The notes under the pieces: model-generated | Seen by the model: only the letters and a program-made list of their open reading frames with translations | Told to the model about the DNA's origin: nothing | The model's database searches: none | Assembly (NCBI GenBank): GCA_037447455.1 | Contig: JBBIGQ010000001.1 | Location: 307,278 to 371,277 of the forward strand | Origin: BPGX01 sp037447455 | Lineage (GTDB): Bacteria; Bacteroidota; Bacteroidia; B-17B0; Aurantibacillaceae | Direction: 5' to 3' | Length of the DNA stretch: 64,000 nucleotides | Shown: positions 8,752 through 18,532 of the stretch, in pieces | How the letters are laid out: every line of letters starts with the position of its first letter | Position numbering within the stretch: position 1 is the first letter of the stretch | Program-made: the position numbers and the translations under genes

Positions 8752-10299
8752 ATGAGAAACATTTTTTTATTCATATCAATTATATCTCTCAACCTTCCAC
8801 TTCAAGCACAAGTAGAAGAAAATAGTTATGAAGTAGAAAATCTGGGTAGTAATGTCAATCATTCTGAATACGAAGAAATAGCCCCTTATATTACACCAGA
8901 TGGTAAAAAGCTCTTTTTTGTATTGTGTGGTCATCCTGATAATACTTTTTACAGTTCTGATTCAGAAGCACAAAGCATATAGTTTTGTACCTTAAATGAT
9001 GATGGCACTTGGTCAAAAGCCAAAAAATTAGGGTACCCCTTTAATACTAAAGTTTATAATACGCTAATTGCTCAATCATCTGATGGCACAACCCGTTTTA
9101 TTAAAGGTTACTTTGAAGATTTTGAAGAAGACCCATCGGTTTCAAGAAAAGGATTTAGTAAATGTGTTTTGACAAAAAAGGGGTGGAGTAACCCAGAAAG
9201 AATGTATGTGCCCAGCTATGAACAAATGCAAAAAGGCAAAACAATTACCAACAATTTATCTGCTTCTAATAACATTTTACTTATGAGTTTTAGCGAGAAA
9301 GAAGACGATGATATTCATGATATCTATGTATCGTTTTTAAAGAATGGTAAATGGACAAGACCCAAAAAATTACCGGGACCCATTTCTAGCCAATACCACG
9401 ATATTTCGCCGTTTCTGGCAGCAGACAATGTAACGCTTTACTTTAGTTCTGACAGACCTGGTGGATTTGGACGCAATGATATTTATATGTCAAAACGTTT
9501 AGATGATTCATGGGAAAAATGGTCAGAGCCAGTTAATCTCGGACAACCTATTAATGGACCGGGCTGGGATGCTTATTTTACAATACCAGCTTCAGGAAAT
9601 TATTTTTACATGTGTAAAGGCGCGGATATTGTCAGAATAAAACCAAAAGAAAAACAAAAACCTTTACCTGTAACATTAGTAAAAGGAAAAGTTTTGAACT
9701 CAAAAACCAACAATCCCGTTGGGAACGTAAAAATAAATTATGTAAATTTAAGCACAGGAGAAGAAGTCGGCATTGCTACTTCAAATGCAGAAAATGGCGA
9801 ATACACAATTTTTCTACCTTTTGGTAAACATTATTCATTTCAAGCATATTCTAATGATTTTTATTCCATTACCGAAAACTTAAATTTGACAGATTCAACT
9901 TTATTTGAGTACAAAGAAATTATTAAAGATTTATATTTGAATCCTATAGAAAAAGGCCAAACGATTCGAATTAACAATATGTTTTTTGAAACAGACAAAG
10001 CAGATTTAAAGCCAGAATCTTTTTTTGAATTAAATCAATTGGCAGAATTATTAATTTCACATCCTAAAATGGAAATTTTTATTGCTGGCCATACAGACAA
10101 TGTAGGCTCGGATGATTATAATCTTGCACTTAGTAAAAAAAGAGCAGAAGCGGTAGTGAATTATTTAATATCCCAAAAAATTGTTCCTAAAAGATTATCT
10201 TACGATGGTTTTGGAGAAACTAAACCTATAGCAGATAACAAAACAGAAGAAGGAAAAGCATTAAATAGAAGAGTAGAGTTCACGATATTAAAAAAATAA
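8752..10299 (+). pseudogene. PD40-CarboxypepD_reg-OmpA envelope protein with an internal amber codon
   Basis: One frame is open from 8752 to 10299 except for a TAG at 8980-8982. The text around it reads SEAQSI-stop-FCTLNDDGTWSKA; relatives usually have Trp there (DIWF/IWY before a DGTWS motif), so TGG to TAG is the simplest explanation. Downstream are PD40 units (ISPFLAADNVTLYFSSDRPG, GRNDIYMSKR), a carboxypeptidase-regulatory-like beta domain (VKGKVLNSKTNNPVGNVKI) and a C-terminal OmpA domain (FFETDKADLKPES, IAGHTDNVGSDDYN) that would bind peptidoglycan. Intact length would be 515 residues. The downstream part could restart inside the gene but would lack the signal peptide. The regulator gene follows after six bases. 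Confidence 0.8.
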
Positions 10300-10305
10300 A
10301 AAGCA

Positions 10306-10950
10306 GTGATTAAGGTCGTAATAGTTGATGATATAAAAACCATTCAGGAAACACTGATGTTGAAAATCCAATCTAATCCTGATTTTGAAATAATCGGAGT
10401 TTATAGTTCTGGTAAAGAAATCTTACATGCTATCCAAAAAGATCTTAAGCCCAACATTATTTTAATGGACATTGACATGCCGGAAATGAATGGAATTGAA
10501 GCAACGGAAAAAATAATGGGTATTAATCCAAATATCAAAATTTTAATGTGTACCGTTCATGCCGATGAGACCAGCATATTTAAAGCAGTGTGTGCAGGTG
10601 CAAAAGGATATTTATTGAAAGATGAAAGTATTGAAAAAATAAGCCGATATATTTTCGAAACGATTGAGGGCGGAAGTGCGATGAGTCCTGGTATTGCGCT
10701 CAAAGCATTGAACTTAATTAAAAGCTCTAATGTAACTGAAATTCGTGAGCATCCTGAGTATAATTTAACCAGCAGAGAAATTGAAATTATTAAACAAATA
10801 GCCGCAGGGCTTTCTTATGAACAGGTAGCAGATAATTGTGGAATTAGTTATGGTACCGTTCGGAAGCATATTGAAAATATCTATAGAAAGTTAAATGCAC
10901 ATAGTAAAGTGGAGGCCATTAATAAAGCTAAAAAGGGTGGTATTTTGTGA
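10306..10950 (+). CDS. NarL/LuxR-type response regulator
   Basis: 214 residues: a receiver domain (VVIVDD acidic pair, IILMDIDMPEMNG with the phospho-acceptor Asp, Lys in GYLLKDE) and a C-terminal LuxR-type helix-turn-helix (LTSREIEIIKQIAAGLSYEQ, VRKHIENIYRKL). It starts with GTG at 10306, six bases after the PD40/OmpA gene, and is followed by a TPR histidine kinase, its natural partner. The pairing of HisKA_3 kinase and NarL-type regulator is standard. Because the kinase gene is broken, the regulator may now be unpaired or answer to another kinase. Its targets may be the exported proteins upstream; this is inference from position. Confidence 0.88.
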   Translation: MIKVVIVDDIKTIQETLMLKIQSNPDFEIIGVYSSGKEILHAIQKDLKPNIILMDIDMPEMNGIEATEKIMGINPNIKILMCTVHADETSIFKAVCAGAKGYLLKDESIEKISRYIFETIEGGSAMSPGIALKALNLIKSSNVTEIREHPEYNLTSREIEIIKQIAAGLSYEQVADNCGISYGTVRKHIENIYRKLNAHSKVEAINKAKKGGIL

Positions 10951-10980
10951 TATTTTTGTTACACTTGGGCAAAACATTTT

Positions 10981-12860
10981 ATGAAAAATTTTTTGGTATT
11001 GATTGCCCTGTTTTTTCTTAATGCTTTAATTTTAGCACAAGATGTAAATGTTCTAATTCAAAAGTTGCCAAATTTAAAAGGAAAGGGAAAAATATCTGCT
11101 TTGATGGATATTTGCTTTTTGTATGCACCGAATAACCCTAAATTAGCAGTGTCTTATGGATTACAGGGTTTGCAATTGGCTTTTCAAACAAAAGATTCTT
11201 TATTGATTGCATCCTGTATGAATGATTTATCTGTCGCGTATTATTATCATGCTCTGTACGATAGTTGTATTTATTATGCCGAAAAGGCCTACCACATCAG
11301 AAAAAAATTTGAAAAACTAAAGCAAGCAGCAGCAAGCATTTCAAAATCTGCATTGGCTTATTATGAAGAAGGCAACTATTCAGAAGCTTTGAAAAAGCAC
11401 GAACTGGCAATGGAAATTTTCTTAAAAGAAAAAGTGGTGGAAGAATATGCCAAAACCATTAGCAATATCGCTATCATTTACGAAAAAACAGGTAAGTTAG
11501 AAGATGCTAAAAAACTTCATAGAATATGCACAGACACTTGTTTAAAGTACAACTATCAAGAGGCCTATTTAAATGCTATTGGTAATATCGCTTTAATTCT
11601 TCAAAAGCAAGATAGTTTACAACAAGCATTAAATCATTAAATCTGTTTTTGAAAATAGAACCCATTGCAGAAAAAATCAACAACAAATACTACTTATCAT
11701 CTTTTTATCAGAATATTGGCTCATTGTATTCAAAACTAAGCGATTGCAATAAGGCGCTTCATTACTTTGAAAAAGTTTTAAACATCAACGATACCATTCA
11801 GCAGTTAGACATTGTTTCTATTACTTTAATACATATTGGGTCATGCTATTTAAAATTGAATAAAATAAGTGAAGCTCAAAAATATATTAATCAGGGGATT
11901 CGTTATTCAATAAAAAGTAAAAATCTGGCTTATGAAAAATATGGTTACTTTAAGATGTATGAATTGTATAAGGCAACAAATAATTATAAGGCAGCATTAG
12001 AATATTTTGAAAAATATCAGAAAATTAATGAAGATATTAAAAGTAAAGAATATGAAAATAGTTTAGCCAATTTTGATGCTAAATATAAAAGTGTACAGTA
12101 TCAAAATAAGATTATTACTCAGCAAAACACGATTCTGAATAATGAAAAGCATATCAATAAGCAAAAATTCTGGATAATTTTGTTTTTATTTTTTATTTTA
12201 CTCTTAACGTTTATCATTCTAATCCTATATGGTTATCAAAAAAACAAACAAAAGCAAAAAGAATTACTTTATCTTAAAAAAATTCAAGATGAAAAACAAA
12301 GAATATCAAAAGATTTACACGACAACCTCGGCGCTGAACTGACGTTTGTTACGATGCTGATAGATTCTGAAGCAATGCAAAACAAACCTAATAAAGAAGG
12401 TTTACTAGATATCTCAAATAAAGTGAGACACGCTATTTCTCTTATGCGAGATACAATATGGGCTACGTCTGGAGAGCAAAAAACTTTATATGAGTTAGGG
12501 ATAAGAATGAAAGAATTTGCAGAGAAATTAGCATCTCCTAAAAACATAAAAGTGAATTATTCCATCAAGGGCGAAGACGTTGAACTCAATCCAGATAAAA
12601 TTCTTAATCTATACAGAATAACACAAGAAATTATCAATAACGCTGTAAAGCATAGTCATACTAAAAATACTAATATACAAATCACAAACGACAAACAAGT
12701 ATCCATTTCTATTTCTGACGAGGGAGTTGGTTTTGATGTAGGTTCTGTAAAAAAGAACTACGGCCTTAATAATATCTTTAGCAGAGCATCAAACATTAAT
12801 GCCAGAGTGTTATACTCCTCCGAAGTCAATAAGGGTACACGCTATACCATTGTTCTTTAA
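10981..12860 (+). pseudogene. Frameshifted TPR sensor histidine kinase (HisKA_3 type)
   Basis: The first frame (10981-11640) has a signal peptide and TPR units (SKSALAYYEEGNYSEALKKH); the second (11649-12860) has more TPR units, a membrane segment (FWIILFLFFILLLTFIILIL), a dimerisation helix with the phospho-accepting His in SKDLHDNLGAEL, and an HATPase domain (IINNAVKHSH, DEGVGFD). A missing base at about 11636-11640 separates them; restoring it gives one protein of about 626 residues of the usual Bacteroidota architecture. The second frame has no ATG near its start, only a TTG, so it is unlikely to be a separate gene. It probably sensed a periplasmic cue and phosphorylated the regulator upstream. 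Confidence 0.8.
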
Positions 12861-12894
12861 TGGGAAAAGAATGCTATTTTTTTCCTTAATTGAA

Positions 12895-13917
12895 TTAAAA
12901 CAATGAACCCGGAGATTTTTTCTCTCTCTTCAAATGCTGGTACGCCTTTGTTGTCGCTTCTCTGCCACGCGGTGTCCGCACTATGTATCCTTCCTGAATC
13001 AAAAAGGGTTCATACACTTCTTCAATAGTCCCGGATTCTTCACCAACTGCAGTACTGATGGTGTTGATGCCTACTGGTCCGCCTTTGAATTTATCAATGA
13101 TAGTTGTCAGAATACGCACATCCATTTCATCTAATCCGTTTTCATCCACATTCAAAGCTTTTAAAGCATAGGTAGTAATAGTCAAATCAATAATACCATT
13201 TGACTTTATTTGAGCAAAATCCCGCACTCTGCGTAACAACGCATTAGCAATCCGGGGTGTGCCACGGCTCCTTCTTGCTATTTCAAAAGCCGCTATTTCT
13301 TCAATAGGAACATTTAAAATAGACGCACTGCGTAAAACGATATTAGTTAATGTTTTGGCATCGTAATAATCTAAACGCGTATTGATCCCGAATCTGGCTC
13401 TCAATGGAGCAGTCAACAAGCCGCTTCGGGTAGTCGCTCCCACTAGTGTGAATGGATTTAATTTTATCTGAACCGTTCGTGCATTAGGCCCACTATCAAT
13501 CATGATGTCAATTTTGTAATCTTCCATTGCTGAATAAAGGTATTCTTCCACAACATGGCTCAAGCGGTGAATTTCATCAATAAATAAAACATCATACGGT
13601 TCAAGATTGGTTAATAGCCCGGCCAAATCTCCCGGTTTTTCTAATACAGGGCCTGAAGTAATTTTTATATTTACAGACAATTGATTGGCAATAATGTGTG
13701 CTAATGTAGTTTTACCTAAACCCGGTGGCCCGTGCAAAAGAACATGATCCAGTGCTTCCTTTCTTTGTTTGGTCGCTGTTACAAATATTTTCAGATTTTC
13801 TACTATTTTTTCCTGCCCGCAAAAATCATCAAAGTGTAAAGGGCGTAAAGCTCTTTCAATCTGAATATCTTCTTCGGACAAACGTTCTTTATTCGGATTT
13901 AAATTGTCGTTATTCAT
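12895..13917 (-). CDS. ruvB: Holliday junction branch migration helicase RuvB
   Basis: 340 residues, the normal length for RuvB. The N-terminal region has ALRPLHFDDFCGQ, Walker A HGPPGLGKTT, Walker B LFIDEIHRL, sensor I GATTRSG and the arginine-finger region LRARFGI. The C-terminal winged helix ends in RTPRGREATTKAYQHL. RuvB forms the hexameric motor that drives branch migration with RuvA and RuvC; neither partner is in this window. It is transcribed towards the histidine kinase gene with 34 bases between the stops. A possible -7 element, CAAATCTA read on the plus strand (TAGATTTG on the minus strand), lies at 13940-13947 without a clear upstream box. Confidence 0.97.
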   Translation of the reverse strand: MNNDNLNPNKERLSEEDIQIERALRPLHFDDFCGQEKIVENLKIFVTATKQRKEALDHVLLHGPPGLGKTTLAHIIANQLSVNIKITSGPVLEKPGDLAGLLTNLEPYDVLFIDEIHRLSHVVEEYLYSAMEDYKIDIMIDSGPNARTVQIKLNPFTLVGATTRSGLLTAPLRARFGINTRLDYYDAKTLTNIVLRSASILNVPIEEIAAFEIARRSRGTPRIANALLRRVRDFAQIKSNGIIDLTITTYALKALNVDENGLDEMDVRILTTIIDKFKGGPVGINTISTAVGEESGTIEEVYEPFLIQEGYIVRTPRGREATTKAYQHLKREKKSPGSLF

Positions 13918-14120
13918 TCTGCCACAATAATACTGGCAACAAATCTACTAATTATTTAGCGCATAAGTGCATTCTCATGAAAAACTTATACAAGTTACAC
14001 CAGCGTATAAAAGCGGTATTTATTTTGAACAAAAAATGCTCACTATTCTTATTCTATAACGATTTTCTGAACCTGTGTATCAGAAAGAGCGCTTGTTTCC
14101 GAAACGGATACAAAATAGAT

Positions 14121-14152
14121 TTTCATTTCATTCAACACATTCCTTATATTAG
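14121..14152 (+). promoter_or_regulatory. Candidate promoter of the gldA operon
   Basis: TTTC at 14121-14124, a 20-base spacer and TATATTAG at 14145-14152; each element has one mismatch to the phylum consensus. It ends 20 bases before ATG 14172. Confidence 0.4.
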
Positions 14153-14171
14153 GCACTGAAAGATAAAAAAT

Positions 14172-15080
14172 ATGTCTATTAGCGTTCAGGGAGTTACAAA
14201 AATCTATGGCAAACAAAAGGCATTGGATAATGTGTCGTTTGAAATACAAAAAGGTGAAATCGTTGGTTTTCTTGGTCCAAACGGTGCAGGCAAAAGTACT
14301 ATGATGAAAATTATTACCGGTTATATCCCACCAACTTCCGGCACGGTCAAAGTCAATGGTTTGAATATTTATGAACATACCCTGGAAATAAAAAAACAAA
14401 CAGGTTATTTACCAGAGCAAAATCCTCTGTATTATGAAATGTATGTGAAAGAGTTTTTAGAATTTATTGCTAAACTTTATGGACTCTCTAATGTTTCCGC
14501 ACGTGTTCGGGAAATGATTGAAATTTGCGGGCTTGAAGTAGAACAACACAAAAAAATTAAAGCCCTCTCAAAAGGATACAAACAAAGAGTAGGCTTAGCA
14601 CAAGCACTCATTCATAATCCGAGCGTATTGATTTTAGACGAGCCCACTTCAGGATTAGACCCCAATCAATTAGAAGAAATACGGCGACTCATTAAAGAAT
14701 TAGGCAAAGATAAAACGGTGATGCTGAGCACACACATTATGCAGGAAGTGGAAGCGGTGTGTAACAAAGTTATCATTATCCACCGTGGTAAAATTGTGGC
14801 CTCTGATACTATAGAAAATGTAAAGCACTTTTCCTCCTCTTCCAGAATTTCCGTAGAATTTTCTATTCCACTGAAAAAGAATACTTTTTCTAAATTACCA
14901 CTAAAAAACATAGAACAGATTTCAGACACAAAGTGGATATTAGAAACAGAGGACATTTCTATCACAAAGCAACTGATGGATATTGCCGTTGCCAACAATT
15001 GCACCATTCTGAGCTTAAATAAAGAAGAACTAAAATTGGAAGACGTATTTAAAACATTAACCCAACCCGTTCAGCAATGA
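14172..15080 (+). CDS. gldA: Gliding-motility ABC transporter ATP-binding protein GldA
   Basis: 302 residues with a complete ABC ATPase: Walker A GPNGAGKST, Q-loop region GYLPEQNPLYY, signature LSKGYKQRVG, Walker B VLILDEPTSGLD and switch His in STHIMQE. The C-terminal extension of about 90 residues fits GldA. GldA, with GldF and GldG, forms an ABC transporter required for gliding in flavobacteria; its substrate is not settled. The stop overlaps the start of the next gene by four bases, and gldF and gldG lie downstream, which supports the name over a generic ABC ATPase. Confidence 0.88.
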   Translation: MSISVQGVTKIYGKQKALDNVSFEIQKGEIVGFLGPNGAGKSTMMKIITGYIPPTSGTVKVNGLNIYEHTLEIKKQTGYLPEQNPLYYEMYVKEFLEFIAKLYGLSNVSARVREMIEICGLEVEQHKKIKALSKGYKQRVGLAQALIHNPSVLILDEPTSGLDPNQLEEIRRLIKELGKDKTVMLSTHIMQEVEAVCNKVIIIHRGKIVASDTIENVKHFSSSSRISVEFSIPLKKNTFSKLPLKNIEQISDTKWILETEDISITKQLMDIAVANNCTILSLNKEELKLEDVFKTLTQPVQQ

Positions 15081-15979
15081 AAAAATGGAGCATATTGTTT
15101 TTTTATATCTTTAATGTCTTGCTTGCATTGACACAAAACAAAACAGATTCATTAGGTAGAAAACAAGGGTATTGGAAAGTATTTTATCCAAATTCCAAAC
15201 ATATTGAATACGAAGGTTTCTTTAAAGATGATAAGCCACAAGGACTATTTAAATATTATTACGAACACGATACCATCAAGGCAAAATTAGATTTTAAAAA
15301 AGATGGAAAAGTTGCTTACGCTACTCTTTATCATTGGAATGAAAAAATAATGGGAAAAGGAAAATATCTTGAACAAAAAAAGGATTCTGTGTGGACATTT
15401 TACAACGAAATAGGCCAACTCATTAACAGAGAAAATTACCTGCAAGGACAAAGACACGGGCTGAGCATCACTTATTATGATTCGGGAAAAGTATACCAAA
15501 AAACACAATATATTCTCAACAAAAAACATGGTTATTTTGTTGAATATTTTACCGATGGAAAAATCAAAGGAATGGGGTATTACATAAACGATATGGCAGA
15601 AGGCGAATTTGTTTATTATGCCCCTAACGGCACCCGGGTAGCGCTAATAACCTACAAAAATGGCGTGAGAAACGGGCCTACCGTCATTAAAGAGTTAGAT
15701 GGAAAAATCAAAGAAAAAACCGTGTATCAAAACGGCACAGAACTCAGTGAAAAAACAAGCGAAGAATATTTTCAGAAACACCCGGAAGTATTGAATAATC
15801 TATACGGTTTAGATACAAGCATTGTCCGCTTATTTGAAAAAAGAAACGAATCGTCTTTCACAGAAGAAAATATAAATCCGGAATCAAAAAACAATTTATT
15901 GAAACATCTTTCAAAAGATAAAAAAAACAGCACACCACAGAAAAAATCGGCAACTAAAAAAACTAATGCCACAAAATAA
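15077..15979 (+). CDS. Exported MORN-repeat (YwqK-like) protein
   Basis: 300 residues: a signal peptide (hydrophobic residues about 5-19) then at least six MORN-variant units of the form G-x-x-x-x-Y-x-x-x-G-K (GLSITYYDSGKVYQKTQY, GYFVEYFTDGKIKGMGYYIN, GEFVYYAPNGTRVALITY). The C-terminal 40 residues are a lysine-, serine- and threonine-rich tail. Databases often label this family as a toxin-antitoxin YwqK antitoxin, but nothing here suggests a toxin. It is inserted between gldA and gldF with a four-base overlap to gldA, so it is probably co-expressed with the gliding transporter, perhaps as an envelope accessory. Function is not known. Confidence 0.72.
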   Translation: MKKWSILFFYIFNVLLALTQNKTDSLGRKQGYWKVFYPNSKHIEYEGFFKDDKPQGLFKYYYEHDTIKAKLDFKKDGKVAYATLYHWNEKIMGKGKYLEQKKDSVWTFYNEIGQLINRENYLQGQRHGLSITYYDSGKVYQKTQYILNKKHGYFVEYFTDGKIKGMGYYINDMAEGEFVYYAPNGTRVALITYKNGVRNGPTVIKELDGKIKEKTVYQNGTELSEKTSEEYFQKHPEVLNNLYGLDTSIVRLFEKRNESSFTEENINPESKNNLLKHLSKDKKNSTPQKKSATKKTNATK

Positions 15980-16027
15980 TTGTATAGCCCATTCTCATCA
16001 TTACATTTACTATATTCGTCCCTCTTT

Positions 16028-16768
16028 ATGAAAGCATTGTTCTTTAAAGAAATCAAAAGTTATTTCAATTCGTTGACTGGTTTTTTGGTCATTCTGGTTT
16101 TTCTTGTAATCACAAGTTTATTTTTGTGGGTTATTCCTAATGAAGCTACAGGCGTTAATATTTTAGAAAATGGTTTTGCTTCGCTGGAAAGTTTATTTGC
16201 TTTGGCACCCTGGGTGTTTTTAATTTTAATTCCCGCCATCAGCATGAAGTTGTTTTCAGAAGAAAACAAAGCAGGAACAATAGAACTTTTATTGACCAAA
16301 CCACTCACTGAGTTACAGATTGTATTGGCTAAATATCTGGCAGGATTGATGATTATTATGCTTGCTTTATTGCCGACGTTGATTTACTATTATTCGGTTT
16401 ATCAATTAGGTTTTCCAAAAGGCAATATAGACATCGGTGGCACATGGGGATCTTACATCGGTTTGTTTTTTCTTGCTGCAAGTTTTCTGGCAATCGGCAT
16501 GTTTGCCTCGGTACTAACAGATAATCCGGTCGTAGCATTTATTACAAGTTTAATTCTTTGTTATTTGTTTCACAATGGATTTGACTTTTTATCTTCCTTT
16601 AAAATGAATGGCTCTTTGTCTTTATTCATCTCGTCTTTAGGTATTCAATATCACTATTACAGCGTTAGCAGAGGCGTAATTGATTCCAGAGATGTGCTTT
16701 ATTTTTTCACAATTATTATCCTGTTCATTCTATCCACACGATTGATTTTACAAAGCAGAAAATGGTAA
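16028..16768 (+). CDS. gldF: Gliding-motility ABC transporter permease GldF
   Basis: 246 residues with six membrane segments and the ABC-2 permease pattern: an N-terminal MKALFFKEIKSYFNS, then FSEENKAGTIELLLTKPLT, a motif shared by GldF and related type-2 permeases. ATG 16028 is chosen over the upstream in-frame ATG at 15980 because MKALFFKE is the usual family start. gldG follows after three bases. With GldA as ATPase and GldG as the large auxiliary subunit it would form the Gld ABC transporter in the inner membrane. Confidence 0.88.
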   Translation: MKALFFKEIKSYFNSLTGFLVILVFLVITSLFLWVIPNEATGVNILENGFASLESLFALAPWVFLILIPAISMKLFSEENKAGTIELLLTKPLTELQIVLAKYLAGLMIIMLALLPTLIYYYSVYQLGFPKGNIDIGGTWGSYIGLFFLAASFLAIGMFASVLTDNPVVAFITSLILCYLFHNGFDFLSSFKMNGSLSLFISSLGIQYHYYSVSRGVIDSRDVLYFFTIIILFILSTRLILQSRKW

Positions 16769-16771
16769 AAA

Positions 16772-18472
16772 ATGAAAGATCAGTTCAATAAACATTCTCT
16801 TAAAAGAAAAGACCTTTTACAATTTGTAAGCATTAGTTTAATTTTACTTACCTTAAATTTTATTTTTAGTTTTTATTTTTTCAGATGGGATTTGACTTCA
16901 GAAAAAAGATACACTTTATCTCCGTATACAAAAGAATTTCTAAAAAAAATAGACGATATTGTTTATTTTAAGATATACCTGGATGGCGAACTCCCTCCGG
17001 AATTCAACAAACTAAAAAACGAAGTAAAAGAAATGTTGGATGAAATGCGTATTTACAATGATAACATCCAATATGAATTTATTGACCTGAACGAAATCGG
17101 AAATAAAGAAGATATCAGAAATACCGAAAAACAACTTTATGACAATGGCATTGTACCAGAACAAGTCGTTGAAAAAAAAGAAAATAAAACATCCGAAAGT
17201 TTAGTGTGGCCGGGGGCTTTGGTATCTTACAAAGGAAAAGAAACCGTTTGGCAAATTTTTTCCCGACAATTCGGTTTTAGTCCGCCAGAAAACATCAATC
17301 ATGCTATGAATGAAATAGAGTATGGAATATGTAAGACGATTCACAAATTACAAAGAAAAAAACGGCCGGAAATTTCAATTGTTGAAGGTCATAAAGAATT
17401 AGACACACTACAATTATATGATCTTATTCGTAGTTTGGGAGAAGAGTACAATATCTCCAGAATTAAAATTAATCACAAGTTATATGCTTTAAAAGATTTA
17501 GATGCTATCATCATTGCCAAGCCGGATACATTCATTGATGAAAAAGATAAGTTCATTATTGATCAGTTCATAATGAAAGGCGGGAAAGTGCTATGGCTTG
17601 TAGATCCTGTTAAATTAAATATGGATTCTTTCCGTTTAAAGGGCTTTTCATTAGCGTTAAACAACGAAACCAATCTGGAAGATATGTTATTTCGTTATGG
17701 CGTAAGAGTAAATCCTGATCTTATTCAGGATTTGCAGTGTGCTGCAATCCCTGTAAATATAGGTTTTTCAAAAGGTCAACCTAATTTCAAATTGTTCCCC
17801 TGGATTTTTTATCCGCTCATTATGCCCGTCTCTTCACATCCTGTTGTAAAAAATCTGGACCTGATTAAAACAGAATTTGTAAGCACGATTGACACATTAA
17901 GCTCTTCCGGTATTAAGAAAACAATATTACTCAGTTGTTCTAAAAATTCCCGCATCACGCCCATTCCTTTCAGAGTATCCTTGGCTATAACACAATTTCG
18001 TCTAAAAGAAAGTGCATTCAACCAAGGCTCTAAACCAATTGCTGTATTATTGGAAGGAACATTTAAATCACTTTATACCAACCGAATACCCAGTATTATT
18101 ATGGAAGATAGCACTATTCAATTTAAAGAGGTGAGTGTGCCTAATAAAATGATCGTTGTTTCAGACGGAGACATTGCCAGAAACGATTTCAACAGAATGA
18201 ACGGAATGATATACCCTTTGGGATATGATAGGTACACCAATCAAACTTTTGCCAATAAAAAATTTTTAATAAATTGTATGAATTATCTTCTGGATGATTC
18301 GGGATTGTTATCACTTCGTAATCGTGAAGTGAAATTACGTTTATTAGACACCAAAAAAATATCTTTACATCAAACCAGCTGGCAATTGTACAACACCTTA
18401 TTGCCACCACTCTTTATACTGACTTTTACATTGTTACAATATTATCGGCGTAAAAGAAAGTATGCTTATTAG
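16772..18472 (+). CDS. gldG: Gliding-motility ABC transporter auxiliary protein GldG
   Basis: 566 residues with an N-terminal membrane segment (about 17-36), a large periplasmic region and a C-terminal membrane anchor (LLPPLFILTFTLLQYYRRKR). The text YTLSPYTKEFLKKIDDIVYFKIYLDG near residue 45 and the GG-K-V-L-W-L-V-D-P block are characteristic of the GldG/ABC_transp_aux family. It is the last gene of the gld operon. The R-M genes converge on it, with 60 bases between the stops. Confidence 0.9.
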   Translation: MKDQFNKHSLKRKDLLQFVSISLILLTLNFIFSFYFFRWDLTSEKRYTLSPYTKEFLKKIDDIVYFKIYLDGELPPEFNKLKNEVKEMLDEMRIYNDNIQYEFIDLNEIGNKEDIRNTEKQLYDNGIVPEQVVEKKENKTSESLVWPGALVSYKGKETVWQIFSRQFGFSPPENINHAMNEIEYGICKTIHKLQRKKRPEISIVEGHKELDTLQLYDLIRSLGEEYNISRIKINHKLYALKDLDAIIIAKPDTFIDEKDKFIIDQFIMKGGKVLWLVDPVKLNMDSFRLKGFSLALNNETNLEDMLFRYGVRVNPDLIQDLQCAAIPVNIGFSKGQPNFKLFPWIFYPLIMPVSSHPVVKNLDLIKTEFVSTIDTLSSSGIKKTILLSCSKNSRITPIPFRVSLAITQFRLKESAFNQGSKPIAVLLEGTFKSLYTNRIPSIIMEDSTIQFKEVSVPNKMIVVSDGDIARNDFNRMNGMIYPLGYDRYTNQTFANKKFLINCMNYLLDDSGLLSLRNREVKLRLLDTKKISLHQTSWQLYNTLLPPLFILTFTLLQYYRRKRKYAY

Positions 18473-18532
18473 AAACAAAATAAAGTACAGTGAAAATTAT
18501 GTGTTGCTGTGCTTATTACTTTTTCACGCTTG

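Noticed and set aside
14049..14399. Minus-strand open frame ending FVSVSETSALSDTQVQKIVIE upstream of gldA
   Set aside because: Most of it is antisense to gldA. The last 25 residues look faintly like a fibronectin-type strand but there is no start and no body, so it is at best a remnant.
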